A DNA stretch of 45,615 nucleotides from Bryobacterales bacterium (lineage in GTDB: Bacteria > Acidobacteriota > Terriglobia > Bryobacterales > Bryobacteraceae). This document shows, piece by piece, positions 24,892 to 34,611 of this stretch. The notes beneath the pieces were generated by a model. That model worked only from the letters and a program-made list of their open reading frames with translations. It was not told where the DNA came from and ran no database searches. The stretch spans positions 1 to 45,615 of the forward strand of contig JAOAPO010000194.1 in NCBI GenBank assembly GCA_025462945.1, read 5' to 3'. Both the position numbers and the translations under genes were made by a program. How positions within the stretch are numbered: position 1 is the first letter of the stretch; every line of letters begins with the position of its first letter.

Positions 24892-27699
24892 ATGACCCCC
24901 GAAAATGTGGACTTGAAGCAGACCGTAAATCTGCCTCGCACGACCTTCCCGATGAAGGCCAACCTGCCCCAGGCCGAGCCAAAAATGCTCGCCCGCTGGG
25001 CCGCCGAAGACCTTTACGGCCAAATTCGCAAGTCGCGCGCCGGCAAACCGACGTGGATTCTCCATGACGGGCCCCCCTACGCCAACGGCAAGATTCACCT
25101 CGGCACCGCATTCAATAAGGTCATCAAGGACTTCATCGTTAAGTCCAAAACGATGTCCGGCTTCGACGCGCCCTACGTTCCCGGCTGGGACTGCCACGGC
25201 CTCCCCATCGAACACAAGGTCGATCAGGAACTGGGTCCGAAGAAGGCGCAGATGTCCACCGCCTCTATCCGCCGCGCCTGCCGCAAGTACGCCGAAAAGT
25301 GGATCAATGTCCAGCGCGAAGATTTCAAGCGTCTCGGCGTGCTCGGCGCCTGGTCCACCCCCTACCTGACGATGGCTCCGAAGTATCAGGCCACCATCGC
25401 TCAGGCGTTCGTCGACATTCTCGATCAGGGTTACGCCTACAAAGGCCTCAAACCCGTCAACTGGTGCACGCACGACCAGACTGCTCTCGCCGAAGCCGAG
25501 GTCGAATACGAAGACCACAAGAGCCCGTCCATTTGGGTTCGTTTTTTCCTCACCTCCCAACCCGAAGCGATCGCTCCTGAACTCGGCGGCAAAAAGGTCT
25601 TCGGTCTGATCTGGACCACCACCCCATGGACCATCCCCGCCAACCTCGCCATTGCCTACCACCCGCGCTATGAATACGTTGCGGTGGATGTCGCGGGCGA
25701 CGTTTACATCGTTGCGGCCGATCTCCTGACCGTTACCACCCAAAAATGCGCATGGGAAAACCCCACCATCCTCGCCCGCTTCCCCGGCAAGGTGATGGAA
25801 GGTGCCATCTTCCGCCATCCTTTAATGGAGCGAGATTCCGTCGGCATCCTCGCCGAACACGTCACGCTCGAGCAGGGCGTCGGTGCCGTTCACACGGCCC
25901 CCGGGCACGGACAGGAGGACTACGTGTCCGGCCAGCAGTACGGCCTGCCGGTTTACTGTCCTGTTGACGCCGCCGGTCGCTTCTTTCAGCCCGACACAGC
26001 ACCTGGCGAAATCCCCGCCGCCCTTCTTGGTAAAACCGTTTGGGAAGGCAACCCCATTGTCATCGATATGCTCCGCGAAGCCGGCGCACTCCGTGGTCTG
26101 GAGAATATCGATCACTCCTACCCCCACTGCTGGCGCTGCCACAACCCCACCATCTTCCGCGCTACCGACCAGTGGTTCATCGGGATGGACAACAACGGCC
26201 TCCGTACCCGAGCGCTCGACGCGATCAAAGCCGTCAAGTGGATCCCCGGCTGGGGCGATGAACGCATCTCGAACATGGTTTCGTCGCGCCCCGACTGGTG
26301 CATCTCGCGCCAGCGCGTCTGGGGCGTACCGATCGTCGTCTTCTACTGCGATTCTTGCCGTCATCCTCTTACGGACAAGAAGTTCCTCGACCCCGTGGTC
26401 GCGCTCTTCGCCGAACACTCCGCCGATATCTGGTTCGAGAAAACGCCGGCCGAACTCCTGCCCGCGAACACCGCCTGCGAGAAATGCGGCGGCAGCACCT
26501 TCACTAAAGAGAACGACATTCTCGACGTCTGGTTCGATTCTGGCTCCAGCCACCTCGCCACGCTCACCGAACAGTACGGCCTCAGCTGGCCGGCCAACAT
26601 GTATATCGAAGGTGGCGACCAGTATCGCGGCTGGTTCCAGAGCTCGCTTCTGATTGCCGTCGCTCTGAAGGGCCGTGCGCCCTTCCGCGAGACCGCCACC
26701 CATGGCTGGACGCTTGACGCCGACGGCCGCCCGCTCTCGAAATCCATTGGCAACGGTGTGGCCCCGGAAGAAATCATCCGCGACTACGGCGCTGAACTCA
26801 TTCGCCTCTGGACCGCCTCCGTCGACTTCGCGGAAGACGTCCGCATCTCGCCTGTTATCCTCACGCGCCTCTCCGAAGCCTACCGGAAGATCCGCAACAC
26901 CTTTCGCTACATCCTCGGCAACATCCATGACTTCGATCCCTCGAAAGACACGGTCGACGGCGCGAACCTCGAAGAGATCGACCAGTGGATTCTGACTCGC
27001 GCCGAAGAACTGGTCTCGAAGTGCCGCGTCTGGTTCGACGAGTACGCTTTTCATAAGGTCTACCGCGCGGTTTATGATTTCGCGGCAATCGATCTCAGCT
27101 CCATCTACTTCGATGTGCTGAAAGACCGGCTGTACACCACAGCCGTCAAGTCGAACGCGCGACGCAGCGCCCAGACCGCTCTCTATCGTCTTGGGATGGC
27201 GCTCGTTCGCCTGCTCGCGCCGATCCTTAGCTTCACCATGGAAGAACTCTGGCCCCATTTTGGTCAGACCGGCAGCGTTCACACAGCCGTTTTCCCGGAA
27301 GCCGCGGAGCTTACGGCCGGCATCACCGACGAGCACAAAACGCGCGCCGCGAACTGGTCGAAGCTGATCGAAGTTCGCGACCCGGTTCTCAAGCAGCTTG
27401 AAACGGCCCGCCAGGAGAAGTTCATCGGTAGTTCTCTGGAAGCCAGCGTTCTCCTCACTGCCGGCCCCGACCTGTACCCTCTGCTGATGGACTATCGCGC
27501 CCAACTGCCCGGCCTCTTCATCGTTTCCGAGGTGGATCTGGCGCAGGGAGAAGACGTGAATGTCAGCATCGGCCGGGCATCCGGCACGAAGTGTGAGCGA
27601 TGCTGGAAATACACGGAAGACACCGGCACCGTGGCTGAATTTCCCACCGTCTGCGCGGCCTGTGGGTCGGCGATCAAGGAAACCCTGGGACTCTCATGA
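24892..27699 (+). CDS. ileS: isoleucine-tRNA ligase
   Basis: IleRS charges tRNA-Ile and edits misactivated valine. The 935-residue protein has the class I signature PPYANGKIHLGT (HIGH position 69-72), an editing domain with TTTPWTIPANLA, and the catalytic LSKS loop at 615-618 within GRPLSKSIGN. The anticodon-binding domain and C-terminal zinc finger (CERC at 901-904 and CAAC near 921) complete the bacterial type. The KMSKS motif reads PLSKS, losing the first lysine but keeping the second. The gene overlaps lspA by four bases and heads an ileS-lspA-lgt operon. Confidence 0.97.
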   Translation: MTPENVDLKQTVNLPRTTFPMKANLPQAEPKMLARWAAEDLYGQIRKSRAGKPTWILHDGPPYANGKIHLGTAFNKVIKDFIVKSKTMSGFDAPYVPGWDCHGLPIEHKVDQELGPKKAQMSTASIRRACRKYAEKWINVQREDFKRLGVLGAWSTPYLTMAPKYQATIAQAFVDILDQGYAYKGLKPVNWCTHDQTALAEAEVEYEDHKSPSIWVRFFLTSQPEAIAPELGGKKVFGLIWTTTPWTIPANLAIAYHPRYEYVAVDVAGDVYIVAADLLTVTTQKCAWENPTILARFPGKVMEGAIFRHPLMERDSVGILAEHVTLEQGVGAVHTAPGHGQEDYVSGQQYGLPVYCPVDAAGRFFQPDTAPGEIPAALLGKTVWEGNPIVIDMLREAGALRGLENIDHSYPHCWRCHNPTIFRATDQWFIGMDNNGLRTRALDAIKAVKWIPGWGDERISNMVSSRPDWCISRQRVWGVPIVVFYCDSCRHPLTDKKFLDPVVALFAEHSADIWFEKTPAELLPANTACEKCGGSTFTKENDILDVWFDSGSSHLATLTEQYGLSWPANMYIEGGDQYRGWFQSSLLIAVALKGRAPFRETATHGWTLDADGRPLSKSIGNGVAPEEIIRDYGAELIRLWTASVDFAEDVRISPVILTRLSEAYRKIRNTFRYILGNIHDFDPSKDTVDGANLEEIDQWILTRAEELVSKCRVWFDEYAFHKVYRAVYDFAAIDLSSIYFDVLKDRLYTTAVKSNARRSAQTALYRLGMALVRLLAPILSFTMEELWPHFGQTGSVHTAVFPEAAELTAGITDEHKTRAANWSKLIEVRDPVLKQLETARQEKFIGSSLEASVLLTAGPDLYPLLMDYRAQLPGLFIVSEVDLAQGEDVNVSIGRASGTKCERCWKYTEDTGTVAEFPTVCAACGSAIKETLGLS

Positions 27700-28196
27700 A
27701 CCGCCGCTGGCTCGCACTGGCAACTTCGCTCGGCATCTTCGGCCTCGACAGGGGCACGAAGTGGCTGGTCGAAACACGCCTCGAAGCATGGGACACCAAG
27801 CCCGTGATTCCCGGCTTCATGAACATCGTGCGTTCCGAAAATCCGGGCGTAGCGTTCGGCATTTTCGCCGACGCGGTCAGCCAGTACCGGACCACCGCTC
27901 TGGTTGTGATGTCGATGCTTGCCATCATGGTGCTGGCGTGGCTGGTGTGGCGCATTGAAAAACACGATCGCTACACGGCGGCGGGCATCGCCCTCATTTT
28001 CGGCGGAGCCCTCGGCAATGTCTTTGATCGGGTGCGCTCGGGCCGCGTGACCGATTTCATCGATGTCTACGCCGGTACCTGGCACTGGTATGTCTTCAAC
28101 GTGGCCGACGCCGCCATCTGTGTTGGTGCCGGCCTCCTGATTCTCGGAATGTTCCTCACCGAACGAGCATTGAAACGCAGCGAGGCGGGTGCTTAA
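27696..28196 (+). CDS. lspA: lipoprotein signal peptidase (signal peptidase II)
   Basis: LspA removes signal peptides from diacylated prolipoproteins in the inner membrane. The 166-residue protein has four membrane helices and both catalytic aspartates, in GNVFDRVRSGRVTDFIDVY and FNVADAAICVG. NPGVAFG is a further family motif. Its ATG overlaps the ileS stop, an arrangement common in many bacteria, and its stop shares one base with the lgt start (TAATG). Confidence 0.96.
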   Translation: MNRRWLALATSLGIFGLDRGTKWLVETRLEAWDTKPVIPGFMNIVRSENPGVAFGIFADAVSQYRTTALVVMSMLAIMVLAWLVWRIEKHDRYTAAGIALIFGGALGNVFDRVRSGRVTDFIDVYAGTWHWYVFNVADAAICVGAGLLILGMFLTERALKRSEAGA

Positions 28197-28984
28197 TGTT
28201 TCCCAGACTTTTTGAAATCGGCGGCTTGGCGGTGCCCTCTTACGGGTTCCTGGTCGCCATCGCCTTCCTGACAGCGCTTTGGCTGGCGTCGAACTTTGCC
28301 AAACGGCGCGGGCTCGACAGCGAAAAGATCGTCAACCTCGGCGTCTATTGCGCACTGACCGGCATGCTCGGCGCCAAACTGCTCATGATTGCGCTGGACC
28401 CGGCGTTCCGCGAGCACCCGTCCGAGATCTTCACCATGGCCACGCTCCAAAGCGCCGGGATCTTCTTCGGCGGCTTCATCGGTGCACTCATATTCGCGTA
28501 TTTCTACATGAGACGCCAGAATCTCCCCGTCCTGGCCACCTGCGACATCTTCGCGCCGGGCCTCGCCATTGGACACGGCATTGGCCGTCTGGGCTGTCTC
28601 GCGGCTGGCTGCTGCTGGGGCAAACCCACGAACCTTCCCTGGGCGATCACCTTCACCAGCCCGAATACCACCACAGGCGTGCCCCTCGGCGTGCCACTGC
28701 ACCCCACGCAGGTTTACGAGGCGCTGGGGGAGGGAATCATCTTCCTCATCCTCGCCACGCGTCTGACGCGACGCCATCGCGACGGGGAGGTCATTGGGCT
28801 GTATCTGGTGCTTTACGGGTTGGTTCGCTTCGGAGTCGAATTCCTCCGGATGCACGACTCGTCAAACCCACTAGGCGGGCCGTTCACGCTCGAACAGTGG
28901 ATCGCTCTCTTGCTAGCCATCGCCGGAGCGTATCTGGTGGTAAGGCCGGCGGCATCCACACCCGCCTTGCATCCGGCGACTTAA
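28196..28984 (+). CDS. lgt: prolipoprotein diacylglyceryl transferase
   Basis: Lgt transfers diacylglycerol from phosphatidylglycerol to the lipobox cysteine, the step before LspA. The 262-residue multi-helix membrane protein has the conserved SYGFLVA segment, the GRLGCLAAGCCWGKP signature with the essential arginine, and the HPTQVYEAL motif near residue 175. Having lspA and lgt side by side couples two steps of lipoprotein maturation. The last 101 bases overlap the antisense hypothetical gene. Confidence 0.96.
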   Translation: MFPRLFEIGGLAVPSYGFLVAIAFLTALWLASNFAKRRGLDSEKIVNLGVYCALTGMLGAKLLMIALDPAFREHPSEIFTMATLQSAGIFFGGFIGALIFAYFYMRRQNLPVLATCDIFAPGLAIGHGIGRLGCLAAGCCWGKPTNLPWAITFTSPNTTTGVPLGVPLHPTQVYEALGEGIIFLILATRLTRRHRDGEVIGLYLVLYGLVRFGVEFLRMHDSSNPLGGPFTLEQWIALLLAIAGAYLVVRPAASTPALHPAT

Positions 28985-29327
28985 GAACGTCGTAGTCGAA
29001 ATAGTCGCGGAAAAGGCCAGGTCTGCGGCCGAACTCTGCGACGGCGGCATCGATCGCTTCGCTTCGCGGCGTCTCTGGAGGCAGTGCTTCCAGAAAATCG
29101 CTGAGGATGTGGAACCAGAACGTCGTGAGGGTCTCGTGGTAGCCAGCCGTTGTCGTGTTCTGCCCGCCCTGTAGAACGTTGTAAACCGGAATCCGCGTCC
29201 GAAGCTGGGCCAGCGCGTCGTCGCCCCCGGTGATGTACCACGCTGCCACGGTAACGTGTGCAGCGTGGGTAAACTCAGCAGCGGGCCAGGTACCGGCCTC
29301 GAATCTCCGGATCAGATCTGGGATCAT
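28884..29327 (-). CDS. conserved hypothetical protein
   Basis: This 147-residue soluble protein has the pattern FEAGTWPAAEFTHAAHVTVA near the start and TAGYHETLTTFWFHIL in the middle, which recalls an uncharacterised bacterial family rich in conserved His and Trp residues. No catalytic motif is assignable. Its 3' end lies inside lgt on the opposite strand for 101 bases; the predicted protein keeps a sensible composition through the overlap, so I take the gene as real. Confidence 0.7.
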   Translation of the reverse strand: MIPDLIRRFEAGTWPAAEFTHAAHVTVAAWYITGGDDALAQLRTRIPVYNVLQGGQNTTTAGYHETLTTFWFHILSDFLEALPPETPRSEAIDAAVAEFGRRPGLFRDYFDYDVLKSPDARRVWMPPALPPDTLRRWLARERSTVRA

Positions 29328-29382
29328 CTTGCTGGCCTCGAAGCAGGGACCGATTTAGCCGGGGAACACTGTTCGGCAGCCG

Positions 29383-29646
29383 TCAGTGAGCTTTAGGATC
29401 GTTGTGCTTCGGCGCGGCGTGTACTTCTTCGCTCTCGGGAACCTTGGGGATGGGGTTGGAGTGAGCCTGCTCCGTCGAACTCGCCAAAGCGGGTGATTCC
29501 GCATCCTTCGGCTGGCCGCCTGGATACCCCGTCGAAGGCGTGACGCCAGTTCGGGTTTGCTCTCTGCTGTCATCCGTCGAGGTCCCGCAGGAAGTCAGGA
29601 GGAAAGCAGTTAAAATAAGAGTAGTAGCGAGGGTTGCGCGAAACAT
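29383..29646 (-). CDS. small lipoprotein
   Basis: This protein of about 87 residues starts MFRATLATTLILTAFLLTSC, a signal peptide ending in the lipobox LTSC. The rest is a polar Ser/Pro/Gln-rich tail likely to be disordered. It is expected to be lipidated by Lgt and cut by LspA. ATG 29646 has AGG a few bases upstream; an ATG at 29661 would add five residues. Function unknown. Confidence 0.65.
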   Translation of the reverse strand: MFRATLATTLILTAFLLTSCGTSTDDSREQTRTGVTPSTGYPGGQPKDAESPALASSTEQAHSNPIPKVPESEEVHAAPKHNDPKAH

Positions 29647-29793
29647 CTTTCCTATCATCAACTAAGACAGCTGTAGAGCGCAAGATGGTAAACAAGTCCA
29701 CTCCTAATGGGCTTTTTCTATTGACTGCCGCAACATCTTGGGGCAAACTTGCAGATGCCCGTATACAACTGAAACACCTTTGGAGCCCCCCGT

Positions 29794-32640
29794 ATGGCAA
29801 AAGCAACCGTCGAAATCACCGAAACACCACAACAATTCACCCTCAGTGCGCCAGCCAAAGGCACGCGCAAAGGAATCAAGTTCAATCGTCATTACACCGC
29901 TCGTTTAGAAGCGGGGAAGACGCCTTACGACGAGGTTGTTTGGGAAACGCGGAACGCGACGATTGGCAACCACAAAGGGGCCGTGGTTTTCGAACAGCGC
30001 GACATTGAAGTGCCGGCCGACTGGTCGCAGACCGCGACCAATATCGTGGCCAGCAAATACTTCCACGGCAAGATGGGTTCTCCCGACCGCGAGCGAAGCG
30101 TTGGCGAACTGGTCCACCGCGTCGTCGATTCGATCGCCAACTGGGGTCTGAAAGACGGGTACTTCGCGACCGCCGAAGACGGCGAGAACTTCCGCTGTGA
30201 GCTGGCGCACATGATGCTGCACCAGCACGCGGCCTTCAACTCGCCCGTGTGGTTCAACGTCGGGGTCAAAGAGTCGCGCGGCTACGGCTGGTTCTACGGC
30301 GCGGCCGAAGACCGGATCACGAAACTCACCAACGAAGCGAAGCCGCAGTGCTCTGCGTGCTTCATCGTTTCGGTCCGCGACTCGCTCGAATCGATTCTCG
30401 ATCTCGCCAAGACCGAAGGCATGTTGTTCAAGTGGGGATCGGGTACGGGTTCGAATCTCTCCTCTCTGCGTGAAGAGGACGCGATCCTCTCGGGCGGCGG
30501 ACGCGCGTCCGGCCCGCTCTCGTTCATGAAGGGTTTCGACGCGTTTGCGGGGGTTATCAAGTCCGGCGGCAAGACCCGGCGCGCGGCGAAGATGGTGATC
30601 CTCAACGTGGAGCACCCCGATATTCCCCGCTTCATCTGGTGCAAAGCCAAGGAAGAGAAGAAGGCTCACACGCTGATCGCGGCGGGCTATGACTCCTCGC
30701 TCGATGGCGATGCGTACAGCTCGATCTTCTTCCAGAACGCGAACAACTCCGTCCGCGCGACCGATGAGTTCATGCAGGCCGTGGTGGAAGACCGCGACTG
30801 GTGGACGAAGTCCGTCAACGACGGCAAGCCCAGGGACCGCTTCCGGGCGCGCGATCTGATGCACGAAATCGCGGAAGCCACCTGGCTCTGCGGCGACCCC
30901 GGCATGCAGTTCGATACCACGATCAACCGCTGGCATCCCTGCAAGAACACGTCGCGGATCAATGCGTCGAACCCCTGCTCGGAGTACATGTTCCTCGACG
31001 ACTCCGCCTGCAATCTGTCGTCGCTCAACCTGATGAAGTTCGTTGGACCGAGCGGCACCTTCGATGTGACCGCGTTCCGGCATGCCGTGGATACGCTGAT
31101 CATCGCCCAGGAGATTCTGGTCGACAATGCCGCTTATCCGACGGAGAAGATTGCACAGAACTCCCACGACTACCGCCCGCTCGGTCTTGGGTTTGCGAAC
31201 CTTGGCGCGCTGCTGATGTCGATGGGCGTGCCGTACGACAGCGATCGCGGCCGTGACACTGCCGGCGCCATCTCGGCGATGATGTGCGGTCAGGCGTACC
31301 TGACCAGCGCGCGGATTGCGGAGACCACCGGGCCGTTCGCCGGCTATGCCCAGAACGAAGAGCCGTTCCTTGAAGTGGTCAGCATGCACCGCGACGCCGT
31401 GAACGGCATCAATCACCGCAATATCCCGAGCGACATGTTCCGCAGCTCGAAAGAGTGCTGGGAAGAGGCTTACCAGATGGGTAAGCGGTTCGGGTATCGC
31501 AATGGCCAGATGACGGTGATCGCGCCCACCGGCACGATCGGTTTCATGATGGATTGCGACACCACGGGCATCGAGCCGGATCTCGCGCTGGTGAAGGTGA
31601 AGAAGCTGGTGGGCGGCGGCGTGATCAAGATCGTGAACAACACGGTCCCGCAGGCTCTCATCAAGCTGGGCTACTCGGCCGAGCAGATGGAGACGATCGT
31701 CAGCCACATCGATTCCACGGGAACCATCGAAGGCGCGCCTGGTCTGAAGCCTGAGCACCTGCCAGTGTTCGACTGCAGCTTCCGCCCGATGAACGGTACC
31801 CGTTCCATCCATTACAACGGCCACCTGAAGATGATGGCCGCGGTTCAGCCGTTCGTTTCCGGTGCAATCTCGAAGACGATCAACATGCCGGAAGAGTGCT
31901 CCGTTGACGACATCATGGAAGCCTACATCGAGAGCTGGCGTCTGGGCCTGAAGGCTGTTGCAATCTATCGCGACAACTCGAAGGGTCAGCAGCCGATGAG
32001 CTCGGGCGGCGGGACCAATGCCGATAAGAAGACGGCTCCTGCTGCCGGCGTGGCGCTGGTGAAGGAGGCGGTGGCGGAGAAGGTCGTCTATCGCCCCGTG
32101 CGCCGGAAGCTGGCCGATGAGCGGAACTCGATCACGCACAAGTTTTCCATCGGGGGCCATGAAGGCTACATCACGGTCGGGATGTATGAAGACGGGATGC
32201 CCGGCGAAATCTTCGTCTCGATGGCGAAGGAAGGCTCGACGATCTCGGGGCTGATGGACAGCTTCGCGACTTCTGTGAGCTACTGCCTGCAGTACGGTGT
32301 GCCGCTGAAGTTCCTTGTCGATAAGTTCGGCCACGTTCGGTTCGAGCCGAGCGGCTGGACAGGCAATCCGAACATCCCGTATGCGAAGTCGATCCCGGAC
32401 TACATCTTCCGGTGGATGGGCTCAAAGTTCCTGGGTGCGGAGTATGCGCTGGCGTCGAACAACGAAGCTGGTGAGACCCAGGCGCTGCGTCCCACGGAGC
32501 CGAGTCCGCAGGAGTCGCTGCCATTCGTTACGGCAGGCGCGTCCGATGCGCCCATGTGCGCCGAGTGTGGCGGCATGATGACGCGCAACGGCAGCTGCTA
32601 CAAGTGCGAGAACTGCGGCGGCACCAGCGGCTGCAGCTAG
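29794..32640 (+). CDS. nrdJ: adenosylcobalamin-dependent ribonucleotide reductase (class II)
   Basis: This 948-residue enzyme reduces ribonucleotides to deoxyribonucleotides using adenosylcobalamin as radical source. The catalytic N-x-C-x-E motif appears as NPCSEY (393-398), with SACNLSSLNL following. KPQCSACFIVSV includes the N-terminal redox cysteine, and GTGSNLSSLRE and APTGTIGFMMD are family blocks. The C-terminus ends in a cysteine-rich zinc-ribbon-like tail (CAECGG, CYKCENCGG). No activating subunit is encoded beside it, as expected for class II. GGAG lies about ten bases before the ATG. I found no cobalamin riboswitch sequence in the 132-base upstream gap. Confidence 0.95.
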   Translation: MAKATVEITETPQQFTLSAPAKGTRKGIKFNRHYTARLEAGKTPYDEVVWETRNATIGNHKGAVVFEQRDIEVPADWSQTATNIVASKYFHGKMGSPDRERSVGELVHRVVDSIANWGLKDGYFATAEDGENFRCELAHMMLHQHAAFNSPVWFNVGVKESRGYGWFYGAAEDRITKLTNEAKPQCSACFIVSVRDSLESILDLAKTEGMLFKWGSGTGSNLSSLREEDAILSGGGRASGPLSFMKGFDAFAGVIKSGGKTRRAAKMVILNVEHPDIPRFIWCKAKEEKKAHTLIAAGYDSSLDGDAYSSIFFQNANNSVRATDEFMQAVVEDRDWWTKSVNDGKPRDRFRARDLMHEIAEATWLCGDPGMQFDTTINRWHPCKNTSRINASNPCSEYMFLDDSACNLSSLNLMKFVGPSGTFDVTAFRHAVDTLIIAQEILVDNAAYPTEKIAQNSHDYRPLGLGFANLGALLMSMGVPYDSDRGRDTAGAISAMMCGQAYLTSARIAETTGPFAGYAQNEEPFLEVVSMHRDAVNGINHRNIPSDMFRSSKECWEEAYQMGKRFGYRNGQMTVIAPTGTIGFMMDCDTTGIEPDLALVKVKKLVGGGVIKIVNNTVPQALIKLGYSAEQMETIVSHIDSTGTIEGAPGLKPEHLPVFDCSFRPMNGTRSIHYNGHLKMMAAVQPFVSGAISKTINMPEECSVDDIMEAYIESWRLGLKAVAIYRDNSKGQQPMSSGGGTNADKKTAPAAGVALVKEAVAEKVVYRPVRRKLADERNSITHKFSIGGHEGYITVGMYEDGMPGEIFVSMAKEGSTISGLMDSFATSVSYCLQYGVPLKFLVDKFGHVRFEPSGWTGNPNIPYAKSIPDYIFRWMGSKFLGAEYALASNNEAGETQALRPTEPSPQESLPFVTAGASDAPMCAECGGMMTRNGSCYKCENCGGTSGCS

Positions 32641-32660
32641 ACTCTCTCAAGGAGAAAACA

Positions 32661-33840
32661 CTGTCTCGGGTTTGGGTCCGAGTTGCGGTCCTGTTGCCAG
32701 TCGTCGTCACGATGAGCTGGCTCTTCGCCCCCGGCGCGGCCAGCCAAAAGCTGGCCGCGACACCGCAGTACACAGATATCGTTCCGCGGCTGCGTTTCGA
32801 CTACGTCACGCGCAACGATTACCGCGACCGGAAGTACTTCGTCCAGCCGATGTGCGGCGGCGTCGCCATCTTCGACTACGACAACGACGGCTGGCCGGAT
32901 ATCTTCTTCACCAACGGCGCAGAGCTGCCGTCGATGCGGAGGTCTCCGCCGTTCAGCAACTGTCTTCTGCACAACCGTGGAGACGGCACCTTCGAGGAGC
33001 GCACGGTGGCAGCGGGACTCACGGGTGCCGACCACGGCTACAGCCTTGGCGTGGCGGTCGGCGATTACGACAACGACGGTTTTGCGGATCTGTTCATCTG
33101 CAACCTCGGCGAGAATAACTGTTCCGCAACAACGGCGACGGCACTTTCAGGGATGTGACCTCCGGCGCTGGCCTGGGGAAGCCGGAGCACACGATCAGCG
33201 TCGGCGCGGCGTGGTTCGACTACGATGGCGACGGGCTGCCGGATCTCATCGTCTCCGATTACACGAAATGGACACCGGAGACGGACGTTCGCTGCTCGGA
33301 TTCGCAAAAACGCTAGTCTACTGCAGCCCTACACGCTTCGTGAGCGTGCCTGACCGTCTCTACCGGAATCTGGGTAATGGCAGGTTTGAGAACACGACGG
33401 AACAGTCGGGATTTGGGCAAGGCGCTTGGCAAGGGCGTGGGTGTCTCGATTGCCGACGTCGACAGGGACGGCGTGCCGGATGTCCTTGTCGTCAACGACA
33501 CAGAGCGGAATTTCCTGTTTCTGAATCAGGGGAACGGCTCGTTCCGAGAGGTAGGTGTTCCGTACGGCATCGCCTATCACGACGACGGCGTGACCGTGAA
33601 CGGGATGGGTTCAGATGCGAAGGACTACGACCACGACGGGTACCCCGACTTCTTCTATAACGATCTGCCCCACCAGGTGTTCGCGCTGTTCCGCAACGAG
33701 GCAGGGATGTCGTTTCGATATTCGAGCCCGGCAAAGGCGCTGGCGCGGCTCTCTTACCGCTTCGGGGGCTGGAGCGTTCATCGACCACGACAACGATGGC
33801 GGGAAGGACATCTAATCCGCCAATGGCGACGTGGACTACT
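32661..33840 (+). pseudogene. CRTAC1-type FG-GAP/VCBS repeat protein, broken
   Basis: A signal peptide (SRVWVRVAVLLPVVVTMSWL) is read from CTG 32661 after AAGGAG (32649-32654). It is followed by calcium-binding FG-GAP repeats such as IFDYDNDGWPDIFF, GDYDNDGFADLFI, WFDYDGDGLPDLIV, VDRDGVPDVLVV and DYDHDGYPDFFY. These lie in different frames: shifts occur near 33119, between 33300 and 33316, near 33415 and near 33765, and a TAA interrupts IDHDNDGGKDI at 33813. The usual C-terminal ASPIC/UnbV domain is absent. Such proteins are secreted and of unclear function. Only remnants are expected from this copy. Confidence 0.85.
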
Positions 33841-34611
33841 TCGGTGACCGACGCCTACCTCATGCTCGGTCAGTGTAATCGGGAAATGGGACGCGGCGAC
33901 GCGGCTGTGGAAGCATTGCGCAAGGGACTCAAGGCCTGGCCTGCCTCGCCGCTGCTGGAGCGCGCCCTGGGTGAGATGTTGTTCCGCACTCAGTACGACA
34001 GCACCGAGGCAGGGAAGCTTCTGGAACACGCGGCCCGGCTGCTGCCGCGAGACCCGGAGGCCAGACACTACTATGCGCGGTGGGCTTACCTGAACGCGCG
34101 ACATCGCATCTGCGCTACGCAGGAAAAAGAGGCTGTGGGGCTTCCCGGTCTGAGCGACCTGGCATTCCTCCAGATGTACACGCTGCTCGGCATGTGCGAA
34201 GGTGGCATCGAGAATGCGGAAGCCGCCCGCGCCGCGTTCAAGCGGGCTGGTGCTGTCAACTCGAAGCAAAGCTCCTGTGACCCGATCGCCGCGACGCAGT
34301 ATGTTCAGTTTCTGACGCGCTACAACGACGACACGCGTGCAGCGAAGATCGTGGATGAAGTGCTGGAGCGGGTGTCGGGGTTTGGTCCTGCGCACCTGCA
34401 GAAGGCGAAGTATCTGGATCGGGCGGGGCAGTCCGCTGCGGCGACCACGGAAGCTCGGCTGGCGCTGGCGTCAGCGGGCAACGATCTGAATTCCGAGCGT
34501 GCCTGTCATACTCTGCTGGCCCGCTGTTTCGCGGCGATCGGCAGGTCGGTGGAGGCAGCCAGAGAGCAGCAGTGGATCGCGGATCATCCGAATCCCGAAG
34601 CGCCGCGTTAG
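33796..34611 (+). pseudogene. TPR protein remnant lacking its N-terminus
   Basis: From about 33844 the frame encodes tetratricopeptide repeats (DAYLMLGQCNREMGRGDAAV onward), continuing to TAG 34609-34611. The text begins in the middle of a repeat, with no signal peptide or first repeats, directly after the broken CRTAC1 sequence. A deletion joining the 3' part of CRTAC1 to the interior of a TPR gene explains this; such genes are often neighbours in this bacterial group. ATG 33796 and 33823 open the frame but look accidental. The 3' part overlaps the C-terminal extension of the GntR frame on the other strand. Confidence 0.7.

Noticed and set aside
25822-27504. A 560-codon open frame on the minus strand within ileS
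   Set aside because: It is fully antisense to a complete IleRS with all motifs, has no recognisable domain, and such frames arise from GC-rich codon bias.
29662-29793. Cobalamin riboswitch before the class II reductase
   Set aside because: No B12-box-like conserved sequence is visible and the gap is too short for the usual fold.
29905-32334. An 809-codon open frame on the minus strand within the ribonucleotide reductase gene
   Set aside because: It mirrors the intact plus-strand enzyme, is dominated by His/Arg/Asp/Ala from complementary codons and shows no family motif.
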